Below are positions 1 to 5,726 of a stretch of 5,726 bases of DNA, piece by piece (position 1 is the stretch's first letter; each line of letters opens with the position of its first letter). The DNA is taken from positions 1 to 5,726 of the forward strand of contig CAMHGU010000151.1 in assembly GCA_946184715.1 (NCBI GenBank), written 5' to 3'. The notes below the pieces were generated by a model. That model did no database searches, was not told the origin of the DNA, and worked only from the letters and a program-made list of their open reading frames with translations. The stretch comes from an uncultured bacterium. GTDB lineage: Bacteria > Bacteroidota > Bacteroidia > Bacteroidales > Muribaculaceae. Position numbers and translations under genes: made by a program.

Positions 1-318
1 TCCCTCGGCAAGAGTGTCAAGCGAATGGGAATACTGCAATTTATCCGTATAGGGGTCAAAAGCTCCATAGAAGACTGGATCCTTGACGATCTGTCGGGTA
101 TCTGCAGTTATCTGCATCTGAAGCCAATTCCATCAGTTTTGAAAGGTTCTACCGGTTATCAGAAGATGCTTGAGCTATACCGCAAAGCTCGACGAACCTA
201 TAAGAAAGGATATGAGACAAAAGAACTGATTAACGCCCTCGATATGGGAATTATCAGCAATAAGCGGCGTGACGTACTTGCCCCATTGGAGACTACTCTT
301 GGAGTTATTAGGCAATAA
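1..318 (+). CDS. C-terminal part of an uncharacterised protein (5' end outside the window)
   Basis: The frame is open from base 1 and ends at TAA (316-318), so about 105 C-terminal residues are visible. The ATG at base 25 is probably internal, because the frame continues upstream of it and no promoter or ribosome site is seen. The visible part is soluble, mixed alpha/beta and basic. It contains an acidic aromatic stretch (SSIEDWILDDLSGICSYL), a GSTGYQKM segment and a Lys/Arg-rich helix (YRKARRTYKKGYETK), with no membrane segment or signal peptide. The EDWILDDL pattern loosely recalls the C-terminal part of small TOPRIM-type or DUF4276-like proteins found near defence genes, but this is memory-level resemblance and the catalytic half is missing. 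G+C is about 44% by hand count, against roughly 55-65% in sampled stretches of the neighbouring operon, which may indicate separate ancestry. It converges on the efflux operon with a 30-base gap. That it is a real coding region is fairly sure; its function is unknown. Confidence 0.65.
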   Translation, partial: SLGKSVKRMGILQFIRIGVKSSIEDWILDDLSGICSYLHLKPIPSVLKGSTGYQKMLELYRKARRTYKKGYETKELINALDMGIISNKRRDVLAPLETTLGVIRQ

Positions 319-348
319 CACGTGTAGCTATAGAGGCTATAGGGGGAA

Positions 349-1542
349 TCAGTATTTGAGGGGATTGGCGGCTACGAGGCGGCGATAAGCGTAGGCCATA
401 AGGAAATAGACGCCGGCGAGCACCCACATCATTGTAAGCTCGAAGCTGACATCGGAAAGGGAGGCCGCATTGCCGGTCATACGCACGAAAGCATTGACGG
501 CCCAGGTGCTTGGCACAAGGTCGCCCACAAACTTGAGCAGCGCCGGCATACCGTAGCGCGGCCAGCTGATGCCCGACAGGAAGAGGAAGAGCACCGAGGT
601 CCACACTATGAGCGGGAACACGTCCTCGCGCTCAGTGACAAACGCCTGGAGCGTCATTCCAAAGAAGGCGCTCGACGCAAGATAGGGCAAGGTCATCAGG
701 AAGATATCGAGCATGGAGCCGTTGTGGGGGAACTCAAAGAAGCGAATCACCACCACAGCCACATAGAAAATCACGGGAATGTAGATAATGGAGTAGCAAA
801 GCAGTTTGCCGGCCATCGTAGGGATAATGCCGGCAGGCACAGCTTCGGGGTCGCGCCCTGCATTGCGACGCCTGCGGCCCCTGGCTCCGGCACCGAGCAT
901 ACAGATGCCCAAAATCATACTCTGCTGCACTACAATCATCAGGATACCGGGCAGCAGCGCCGAGGCGATACCCATCATCGGGTTACCGAGCGGGAAGAAT
1001 TGGCTCTGCACCGGCATCGCGCCTAAGGGCACGTAGGTGGCCGTGATATTGGCCGCCCGTGCTTGCTCCTTGGCAGCCATAGCGCTCGAGGCATTGGTGA
1101 CGGCCACAAGAATCGACTTATAGCGTAGCAGCAATCCCATATCGCAGTAAATGTTGATATTGGCCTGCTCACCACGGCCCACCCTCTCTGAGAGGTCGGC
1201 CGGCAGCTCCACAATGCCGAAGGCCTGCTTCTCGGCCATAGCGCGCTTGGCATCGGGCAAGTCGATGGCGTATCCGGCGAAGCTCACCTCCTGCGTAGCC
1301 GCCAGAGAGCGCATCCACTCGCGGCTCAGCGGCGTGTGGCTATTGTCGATAATCACCACCGGCACTTCACGCACCAGCTCGGGGTCGTAGATTGATGAGT
1401 ACACCAGCGGATAGAACAGCGGCAGGATGAAGAAGAACAGCACCACGCCCATATCGGCGAAAATAAGGCGAAACTCGTTGTGACACACCCGTATCATATC
1501 GCCAAATTCGTGTTGGATAAAATGCAGCAGTCTGTTCATCAT
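349..1542 (-). CDS. ABC-2 type transporter permease, second subunit of the efflux system
   Basis: This 397-residue inner-membrane protein is predicted to form half of an export channel with the permease encoded just upstream. Its layout is typical of the ABC-2 (YhhJ/YbhR-like) family. A cytoplasmic N-terminus is followed by TM1 at about 31-50 and a large periplasmic domain at about 51-188 containing VPVVIIDNSHTPLSR. Five more membrane segments follow at about 190-214, 245-267, 276-299, 306-326 and 369-387. SGISWP after TM5 corresponds to the re-entrant SG-x-x-x-P region of the family. An Arg-rich loop (RGRRRRNAGRDP, 221-232) sits between TM2 and TM3 before GKLLCY. I chose the ATG at 1540-1542 because its A is the last base of the upstream TGA (TGATG), a usual coupling arrangement. 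A second ATG follows at once (1537-1539). A GTG at 1567-1569 would add nine residues (MPLLHLYPL) and overlap the upstream gene by 28 bases; this seems less likely. Export function is inferred from family and operon; the substrate is unknown. Confidence 0.9.
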   Translation of the reverse strand: MMNRLLHFIQHEFGDMIRVCHNEFRLIFADMGVVLFFFILPLFYPLVYSSIYDPELVREVPVVIIDNSHTPLSREWMRSLAATQEVSFAGYAIDLPDAKRAMAEKQAFGIVELPADLSERVGRGEQANINIYCDMGLLLRYKSILVAVTNASSAMAAKEQARAANITATYVPLGAMPVQSQFFPLGNPMMGIASALLPGILMIVVQQSMILGICMLGAGARGRRRRNAGRDPEAVPAGIIPTMAGKLLCYSIIYIPVIFYVAVVVIRFFEFPHNGSMLDIFLMTLPYLASSAFFGMTLQAFVTEREDVFPLIVWTSVLFLFLSGISWPRYGMPALLKFVGDLVPSTWAVNAFVRMTGNAASLSDVSFELTMMWVLAGVYFLMAYAYRRLVAANPLKY

Positions 1543-2705
1543 CAAGGGATATAAGTGAAGGAGCGGCACGCGTGGCGGAGACGGCGCAGCACGAAAAACG
1601 GTAAGAACATAAAGCCGATAAGCGCCACATAGAAGAGCCGCGAATAGAAGAGCGACAATCCATTGAGGGCTTGGTCGATATATATGAGGAAGTAGTAGCG
1701 CATAGGCAGGAGATAGGAGAACATACCTATGACGCGATACATCGACTCGACAGGCATTGAGAAACCGGCCACCGAGAATGTGAGCACACCCACGAGCGAG
1801 CCCACCGAGAGGGCGATGCGCATATTAGGCACAATGCCCACGAAGAGTACTGCCAGCGATTGCGTGGCGGCCACGAGTAGGAACATCGCGAGGAGCATAC
1901 GCCAGAGCGGGCAGTTGAGCGGGTAGCCGCAGTAGCCGTACATTATCGACTGAATGGCCCACCCCACTATGGTGAAAATCGCGCATTGCGGCAGCAGCTT
2001 GCCCAGCAACGCTACGAGCATAGAGTCGCCGGCAGTGTCGAGCCACTCACCGGCGGTATCCATCTTCATCTCGTGGGTGATGGTGTAGATAGTCATCAAG
2101 AGTACCATCAGGGCGAGCGTGGCCACGCAGAAGGAGTTGTTAAGGTATATGCCGTAGTGGGTCTGCGGGTTGCCGAGCATGTGCATATGGGTGCTGTAAG
2201 GCTGGAGCTTGCCACCCAATAGCTTCGGGTCGATGCCGGCATTACGCGCGGCGGTGAGCATCACCGATGCCGAGGTGAGCATCGCCTGGGTCTTGAAGCT
2301 GCGATAGCTCAGCGACGCGGGCACCATATACATATAGTTGCTGAAATAGGCCAATTCGGGTCGGCGCATCGCCAAGACATCCTCGCTGAAGTGGTCGGGG
2401 ATGTAGAAGTAGCCGAAGATTTCGCCACGCTGTATCGCCTCATCAGCTTGGTGCTGGTCGTGATAGGTGGCGATGACCTCAAGCATCTGCTGATTGACCA
2501 GCTCGCGAGTGAGACGCCGTGAGAGCGACGAATTGTCGAGGTCGACCACCGCTACGGGAATATTGGCCGGCAGGCCGATATTCATCTCATAGGTGAGGAC
2601 AAGCGTCATCACCAGCGGTACCAGAATGAACGAGACGAGATAAAGCGGACGGCCGGTAAGCAGTCGCCATTCGCGCGTCATAGTGTCGAGCAGTCGCCGC
2701 AGCAT
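1542..2705 (-). CDS. ABC-2 type transporter permease, first subunit of the efflux system
   Basis: This is a 387-residue inner-membrane protein of the ABC-2 exporter family. TM1 lies at about 20-39 and is followed by a periplasmic domain at about 43-186 that begins with NIPVAVVDLDNSSLSR. Membrane segments follow at about 188-210, 228-253, 267-291, 297-318 and 355-373. After TM2, HEMKMDTAGEWLDTAGDS followed by LLGKLLP matches the family pattern of a charged, Gly/Thr-containing cytoplasmic loop (E-x-x-x-x-T-x-E-W-L) before GKLLP. This loop is where ABC-2 permeases normally dock on their ATPase, so it looks built to work with one. VAGFSMPVESM is the SG-x-x-x-P-like region after TM5. The ATG at 2703-2705 starts 21 bases after the adaptor stop and has a purine-rich GAGAGAGG six bases upstream. 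The gene ends in a TGATG overlap with the next permease, so the two are probably made in matched amounts and pair as a heterodimer. The substrate is unknown. Confidence 0.92.
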   Translation of the reverse strand: MLRRLLDTMTREWRLLTGRPLYLVSFILVPLVMTLVLTYEMNIGLPANIPVAVVDLDNSSLSRRLTRELVNQQMLEVIATYHDQHQADEAIQRGEIFGYFYIPDHFSEDVLAMRRPELAYFSNYMYMVPASLSYRSFKTQAMLTSASVMLTAARNAGIDPKLLGGKLQPYSTHMHMLGNPQTHYGIYLNNSFCVATLALMVLLMTIYTITHEMKMDTAGEWLDTAGDSMLVALLGKLLPQCAIFTIVGWAIQSIMYGYCGYPLNCPLWRMLLAMFLLVAATQSLAVLFVGIVPNMRIALSVGSLVGVLTFSVAGFSMPVESMYRVIGMFSYLLPMRYYFLIYIDQALNGLSLFYSRLFYVALIGFMFLPFFVLRRLRHACRSFTYIP

Positions 2706-2711
2706 CGTAAG

Positions 2712-2719
2712 CCTCTCTC
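2712..2719 (-). promoter_or_regulatory. Shine-Dalgarno-like site for the first permease
   Basis: Reading the minus strand, GAGAGAGG lies six bases before the ATG at 2703-2705, inside the 21-base gap after the adaptor stop codon. It is the clearest purine-rich ribosome site in the window; the other starts have A+T-rich leaders without one, as is common in Bacteroidota. Confidence 0.45.
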
Positions 2720-2726
2720 AGCGTGA

Positions 2727-3740
2727 TTAATCTTCCTGAAGGAGAACCGACATACCCGGACGCAGGCCATTCACTTTCTGAAGCGGGCGGAGCTTCACCT
2801 CGAAGGTGCGGCTATCGTACTTGCCGTTGGCCTTGGTGGCGCTCCACACGGCGTAAGAGCCTTTGTCCTTGATATAGAACACTTTGGCCTCTACTACGGT
2901 GTCGGCCAGCGCGGGAATGCGCACCTTCACCTGCTGTCCCATACCCATATTGGAAATCAGCTCCTCGCGGAGGTTGAAGGCAATCCACATATCGTCGGGG
3001 CGGAGTATGGTCATAATAGGAGCGCCGGGAGCTACAAGCTCACTCACTTCGGGATAGATATCGGTAATCTCGCCATCACAGGGAGCGATAAGATACTGGT
3101 CCTCGAGGAGCGCCTGCACCTGATTGACCGAGCCGGTAGCGGCATCGACCATAGCGGCGGCCGAGGCTTTATCCTCGGCTTGCGCGCCTTCGAGAGCCAT
3201 GTCGTACTGAGCCTTAGCGGCGGCAGTAGCCGCAACAGCGGCATCGTGGGCAGCTTTGGCTTCGTCGCGTTTCTGCTCCGAAATCACGCCCTGAGCGTAG
3301 AGGTTCTGCATTCGCTCATAGGTCTTGCGCGTTATCTCCTCGGCGGTCTTGGCCTGCTCCCAGAGGCTTCGGGCTGACGCTATAATCTGAGCGCGAGCGC
3401 CTTTATCCACCTTGCGGCTTTGGCTGGCGGCCGACTGCTGCACGGCCATAGCCTGCTGCAGCTGGGCATCGGCCAGCGAGGAGTGGATGTGGGCCAGGGT
3501 GTCGCCGGCGCGCACCTTATCGCCCTCTTTCACATAGATATCGGTCACACGGCCCATAAGCTTGCCTGAGATGCGAAGCGTGGTGGCATCGGCCTGCCCT
3601 TGGAAGAGCTCTTTCTCGGGCTTAAGCAGCATAAATCCCACTATCGCTATTACCAACACTGCTACTATCATAACGGCGAAGGCTATCATCAACGACTTAT
3701 TCGTAGCCTTGGAGTTCATCGAGCTGTTGTCTGATTCCAT
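2727..3740 (-). CDS. HlyD/EmrA-family periplasmic adaptor (membrane fusion protein)
   Basis: This 337-residue protein is anchored in the inner membrane and should link the permeases to the TolC-like channel. Its domains appear in the expected order. A short cytoplasmic tail (1-16) precedes one membrane anchor at about 17-39. The first half of the lipoyl-like domain is at about 55-86 (GRVTDIYVKEGDKVRAGDTL). A long Ala/Gln/Lys-rich coiled-coil hairpin spans about 90-215, with the turn near LYAQGVISEQKRDEA. The second lipoyl half is at about 217-247 (APCDGEITDIY), followed by a beta-barrel region at about 250-335 ending in GLRPGMSVLL. Length and layout fit the EmrA/YbhG/YhiI group that serves ABC-2 or MFS exporters. 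The ATG at 3738-3740 is used here. A second in-frame ATG (3717-3719) would drop seven residues and still keep the anchor, so it cannot be excluded. The gene sits 51 bases after the tolC-like gene and 21 bases before the permeases. The single Cys221 lies in the second lipoyl half. Confidence 0.94.
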   Translation of the reverse strand: MESDNSSMNSKATNKSLMIAFAVMIVAVLVIAIVGFMLLKPEKELFQGQADATTLRISGKLMGRVTDIYVKEGDKVRAGDTLAHIHSSLADAQLQQAMAVQQSAASQSRKVDKGARAQIIASARSLWEQAKTAEEITRKTYERMQNLYAQGVISEQKRDEAKAAHDAAVAATAAAKAQYDMALEGAQAEDKASAAAMVDAATGSVNQVQALLEDQYLIAPCDGEITDIYPEVSELVAPGAPIMTILRPDDMWIAFNLREELISNMGMGQQVKVRIPALADTVVEAKVFYIKDKGSYAVWSATKANGKYDSRTFEVKLRPLQKVNGLRPGMSVLLQED

Positions 3741-3791
3741 ATTATTCTAATGCTTTGTTATATACGGTTGATGCTATTAAAGTTAGGGTAT

Positions 3792-5234
3792 TTATCGGGA
3801 GCCGAGGGTGCCGAGCACCTTAGAGAGATACACGTCGCAGAGGCGCACGTCGATGGCGGCATCGATAAGCTCGGAGTTGGCTTTAAGCCAGGCGGTCTGA
3901 GCGGCCATCACGTCGCTCATCGGGAGCACGCCCTCGAGGAAGCCCACATTGGCGGTGCGGAGGTTCTCCTGGGCTTTCGACATATTGGACGCGGTGGCCT
4001 CGTGGGTCTTCACGGCCTCTTGGCAACGGAACGAAGCCTGAGCCACTTGCAGCTCAATCTTCTCCTTTACGTCTTCCAGCTCAAGGCGGCGCGCTATGGT
4101 CTGGCTCTTGGCAGCGCGCCACTTGTTGTAGTTGCCACCCCAATGCCATATCGGGATTGACACCATCGCGCCCACGCTGAAAGCGCCGGCAAAGCGCTTC
4201 TGGAAGCCGTTGAACATATTAGGATTGGAGAAGGAGTACATACCCACCACAGCCACATTGGGCAGCATCGAGGCGAAAGCCACCTTCTCTTTCTGCTCAA
4301 ATACCTTGATGGCGGTGCTGAGAGCGCTCACATCGTGGCGGCGGGCATACACGTCGCCGAGATTCACGGCTTGCGGCTCCACCTTAGCCTCAGTGACGCT
4401 ATTGGCGTTCTCATCGGCAAGGGTGTACTGCTCATTGACGGGCAGGCCGCATAGCTGGTTGAGAGCCATTCGGGCCAGCGCCACGCCATTCTCGACTTTC
4501 ATAAGATCGACATTAGCCTCATTGAGCTTAACCTCGACTGAGAGGAGGTCGCTACGCGTGGCCACGCCCTCGCGAAGCATCGCCTCGACATTGGTCTTCA
4601 GGGTGTCGAGCAGCTCCACATAGGAGGTGGCAAGGCGCTTTTTGGCCACCAGCGACACCACAGTCCAGTAGGTAGCATCGACGTTGTAGATAACCTCATC
4701 GGCCTCCTTGGCGGCGAGGTCGCGCTGCAGCGCCTGCGCGTAGCGCGCCATCTGATTCATCGCCCTGATTTTGCCGCCCATATACACCGGCTGAGTCAAC
4801 GTGACCGCGCCGGCAAACACGTTGTGAATGTCGTAGGTCATATGATCCTTAGGCAGATAGGCTACCGGGTTGTAGATAGGCTCGCCCGTCTGCGGATTCA
4901 TCACCGGGTTGCCGTCGGGGCCTATGAGCACGTTGGGCTTATAGGTCATCGCCGCGGGGTCGAAAGTGAGGGTGGGCAGAAACTGGTCGCTGTCGAATAT
5001 CGACAGTTTCTTCTGATTATATAAATAGGTGCCGCTGAAGTCGAGCGCCGGCAGATAAGCCGCCTTGGCCTGCTTCACCTCATAGCCCGCTTGTTCAATA
5101 CGCTCAGCCGCAATGCGCAGCTGCTTATTGTTGTCGATGGCAAGATGCCTCAAAGAGTCGAGAGTGACCTGCGAAGTGGCTGCGAAGGCCAGCAGCATAG
5201 TCCCTGTCAAAGTGATAAAATATCGTTTCAGCAT
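3792..5234 (-). CDS. TolC-family outer-membrane efflux protein
   Basis: This 480-residue protein is predicted to trimerise into the outer-membrane channel and periplasmic tunnel of the exporter. The N-terminal MLKRYFITLTGTMLLAFAATS is a signal peptide with its probable cleavage around ATS-Q. Two related halves follow, the usual TolC duplication. The first runs from about 24 to 260, with helices DSLRHLAIDNNKQLRIAAERIEQAG and VYMGGKIRAMNQMARYA. The second runs from about 290 to 475, with IPIWHWGGNYNKWRAAKSQ at the matching place. The G-G motifs after each beta segment (MGGK, WGGN) mark the barrel-to-helix transitions. The first barrel loop is long (about 75-135) and rich in Pro, Asn and Gly. 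I chose the ATG at 5232-5234. A longer frame from a TTG at 5262-5264 would add ten polar residues before the signal peptide, and that TTG lies inside the likely promoter -7 box. This is the first gene of a four-gene minus-strand operon. The family call is firm; the transported compound is unknown. Confidence 0.95.
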   Translation of the reverse strand: MLKRYFITLTGTMLLAFAATSQVTLDSLRHLAIDNNKQLRIAAERIEQAGYEVKQAKAAYLPALDFSGTYLYNQKKLSIFDSDQFLPTLTFDPAAMTYKPNVLIGPDGNPVMNPQTGEPIYNPVAYLPKDHMTYDIHNVFAGAVTLTQPVYMGGKIRAMNQMARYAQALQRDLAAKEADEVIYNVDATYWTVVSLVAKKRLATSYVELLDTLKTNVEAMLREGVATRSDLLSVEVKLNEANVDLMKVENGVALARMALNQLCGLPVNEQYTLADENANSVTEAKVEPQAVNLGDVYARRHDVSALSTAIKVFEQKEKVAFASMLPNVAVVGMYSFSNPNMFNGFQKRFAGAFSVGAMVSIPIWHWGGNYNKWRAAKSQTIARRLELEDVKEKIELQVAQASFRCQEAVKTHEATASNMSKAQENLRTANVGFLEGVLPMSDVMAAQTAWLKANSELIDAAIDVRLCDVYLSKVLGTLGSR

Positions 5235-5261
5235 ATCGCTACGTTGGTTACTTTCAAAATG

Positions 5262-5269
5262 CAAAGTTA
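5262..5269 (-). promoter_or_regulatory. Probable Bacteroidota -7 promoter box for the efflux operon
   Basis: On the minus strand the bases read TAACTTTG, a full match to the Bacteroidota sigma-ABfr -7 consensus TAnnTTTG. Transcription would start near 5258, leaving a leader of about 25 bases before the TolC start at 5234. No TTTG-like -33 element is visible at the expected spacing (around 5291-5294), so the promoter may be weak or activator-dependent. Confidence 0.55.
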
Positions 5270-5310
5270 CAAAATTCTCCCGTATCGCACTTATCTTCGC
5301 TCAAATATCG

Positions 5311-5318
5311 TATCTTTG
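5311..5318 (+). promoter_or_regulatory. Probable Bacteroidota -7 promoter box for the repeat-protein gene
   Basis: TATCTTTG matches TAnnTTTG on the plus strand, 26 bases before the ATG at 5345, which would give a leader of roughly 20 bases. No -33 TTTG is seen near 5286-5289. It lies 41 bases beyond the opposing box of the efflux operon, so the two promoters fire away from each other within one short region and could influence one another. Confidence 0.5.
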
Positions 5319-5344
5319 TAATATCCTTTAAATCTTATCTCACT

Positions 5345-5726
5345 ATGCATAAAGGGAATACCCTCATCGAAATGCTGATAGCCGTAGCCTTAGCTTTGGT
5401 GCCGCTGATGGGCTCGGCCGTCGGCATCGGCCACATCGACCGCGACGGGTCGTGGTTCTACATCTATGACGAGACGGGACGGCGCATCACGTCGTTCAGC
5501 CGCACGCGCGGCGAGCTGCAAGGCTACAGCTCGGAGTTTATAATCCTGAAGAGCGGCTCGTGGTACTACCTCTACGATGCCCACGGGCGGCGTATCAACT
5601 CCCTATCGGTAAGCCACATAGGCGAGATACTCTCGGTGGGGCGCGACACGTTTACCAGCCGCTCGGGCTCATGGATCTACACCTGGAGCAAGGACGGGCG
5701 CCGCCTCGCCTCACGCGCAGCCCACA
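5345..5726 (+). CDS. Exported protein with GSW-x-Y repeats (3' end outside the window)
   Basis: An ATG at 5345 opens a frame with no stop before the window ends, giving 127 visible residues. I recognise no named domain. The N-terminus has one basic residue (K3) and a hydrophobic stretch (LIAVALALVPLMGSA), consistent with a signal peptide cut after GSA (25). KGNTLIEMLIAVALA also resembles a type IV pseudopilin leader. The mature part consists of three copies of a 36-37 residue unit, each opening with GSW, then an aromatic strand and a G-R-R turn. Trp residues fall at 37, 73 and 110, and GRR at 45-47, 81-83 and 118-120. Such units suggest a small all-beta secreted or surface protein. From memory, uncharacterised Bacteroidales proteins with similar repeats end shortly after the third GSW unit, so the stop is probably just outside the window. 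An internal ATG at 5372 would remove K3 and leave a poor signal peptide. A promoter box lies 26 bases upstream. The frame is very G+C-rich with consistent codon use. The function is unknown. Confidence 0.8.
   Translation, partial: MHKGNTLIEMLIAVALALVPLMGSAVGIGHIDRDGSWFYIYDETGRRITSFSRTRGELQGYSSEFIILKSGSWYYLYDAHGRRINSLSVSHIGEILSVGRDTFTSRSGSWIYTWSKDGRRLASRAAH
5444..5725 (+). repeat. Three protein-level tandem repeats within the exported protein
   Basis: Unit 1 covers residues 34-69, unit 2 covers 70-106, and unit 3 covers 107-127, which is cut by the window end. Shared positions are G-S-W, an aromatic or hydrophobic residue, Y, any residue, Y or W, three residues, then G-R-R and a hydrophobic residue, followed by a Ser-rich stretch. 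Units 1 and 2 continue with G-E-[LI] and then a hydrophobic strand ending in K-S or R-S. The DNA copies are diverged, so this is an old duplication under protein-level selection and not a recent slippage array. Confidence 0.75.

Noticed and set aside
318..342. Short palindromes between the convergent genes: ACACGTGT (318-325) and a CTATAG-AGG-CTATAG hairpin (328-342), considered as a terminator.
   Set aside because: The stem is only six mostly A/T pairs with a three-base loop, and no T-run follows on either strand. It may assist termination, but the sequence does not support calling it.
308..604. Minus-strand frames out of phase within the permease genes (for example 308-604, 1367-1663 and 1825-2046).
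   Set aside because: They are embedded in real coding sequence with clear membrane topology in another frame. Their products are Arg/Ala/Cys-rich and lack plausible structure.
724..1036. Plus-strand frames opposite the second permease, one of them starting with a His-rich segment.
   Set aside because: The His and Arg richness is the complement of codons in the permease. There is no promoter, ribosome site or recognisable domain.
3778..3785. TAACTTTA on the minus strand in the 51-base gap before the adaptor gene, considered as an internal promoter.
   Set aside because: The last base of the TAnnTTTG consensus is missing and there is no -33 element. The gap is short, and read-through from the TolC gene explains expression.
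3750..4623. Long plus-strand open frames opposite the TolC gene (3750-4160 and 4132-4623).
   Set aside because: They lie antisense to a firmly identified gene in G+C-rich DNA where stop codons are rare. They overlap each other and have unnatural compositions (His/Gly-rich or Ser/Thr/Arg-rich) with no domain features.
5390..5584. Minus-strand frame of 64 residues opposite the repeat-protein gene.
   Set aside because: The plus-strand frame has a promoter box, an exported N-terminus and regular repeats. The opposite frame is low-complexity Ala/Arg-rich sequence.

Overview
The window looks like chromosomal DNA from a member of the Bacteroidota, most likely a fairly G+C-rich gut Bacteroidales such as a Muribaculaceae relative. 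This is inferred from TAnnTTTG promoter boxes, weak or absent Shine-Dalgarno sites, the style of the TolC-like protein, and a short secreted repeat protein of a kind I associate with Bacteroidales. I could run no database search, so the taxonomy is a judgement.

Layout: (1) Bases 1-318, plus strand: the 3' end of a gene that begins before the window. It is more A+T-rich (about 44% G+C by hand count) than the rest and encodes an uncharacterised C-terminal domain. (2) Bases 349-5234, minus strand: a compact four-gene efflux operon, transcribed from right to left. In order it encodes a TolC-family outer-membrane channel (3792-5234), an HlyD/EmrA-type periplasmic adaptor (2727-3740), and two related ABC-2 type permeases (1542-2705 and 349-1542). 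The two permeases overlap through a TGATG stop/start junction. (3) Bases 5235-5344: a 110-base divergent intergenic region with one Bacteroidota-type -7 box facing each way. (4) Bases 5345-5726, plus strand: the start of an exported protein built from 36-37 residue repeats with a GSW-x-Y-x-[YW]-x3-GRR core. It runs off the window, probably close to its natural end.

How the genes fit together: the two permeases would form a heterodimeric inner-membrane channel, and the adaptor and TolC protein would extend it across the periplasm and outer membrane, giving a tripartite exporter. The substrate cannot be read from the sequence. No ATP-binding subunit is encoded here. The operon is closed by a convergent gene at one end and a divergent gene at the other, so any ATPase must be encoded elsewhere.

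I see no RNA genes, insertion sequences, CRISPR arrays or integration sites. Most of the window is an ordinary efflux locus. The least explained items are the repeat protein, whose N-terminus resembles a pseudopilin leader, and the missing ATPase.
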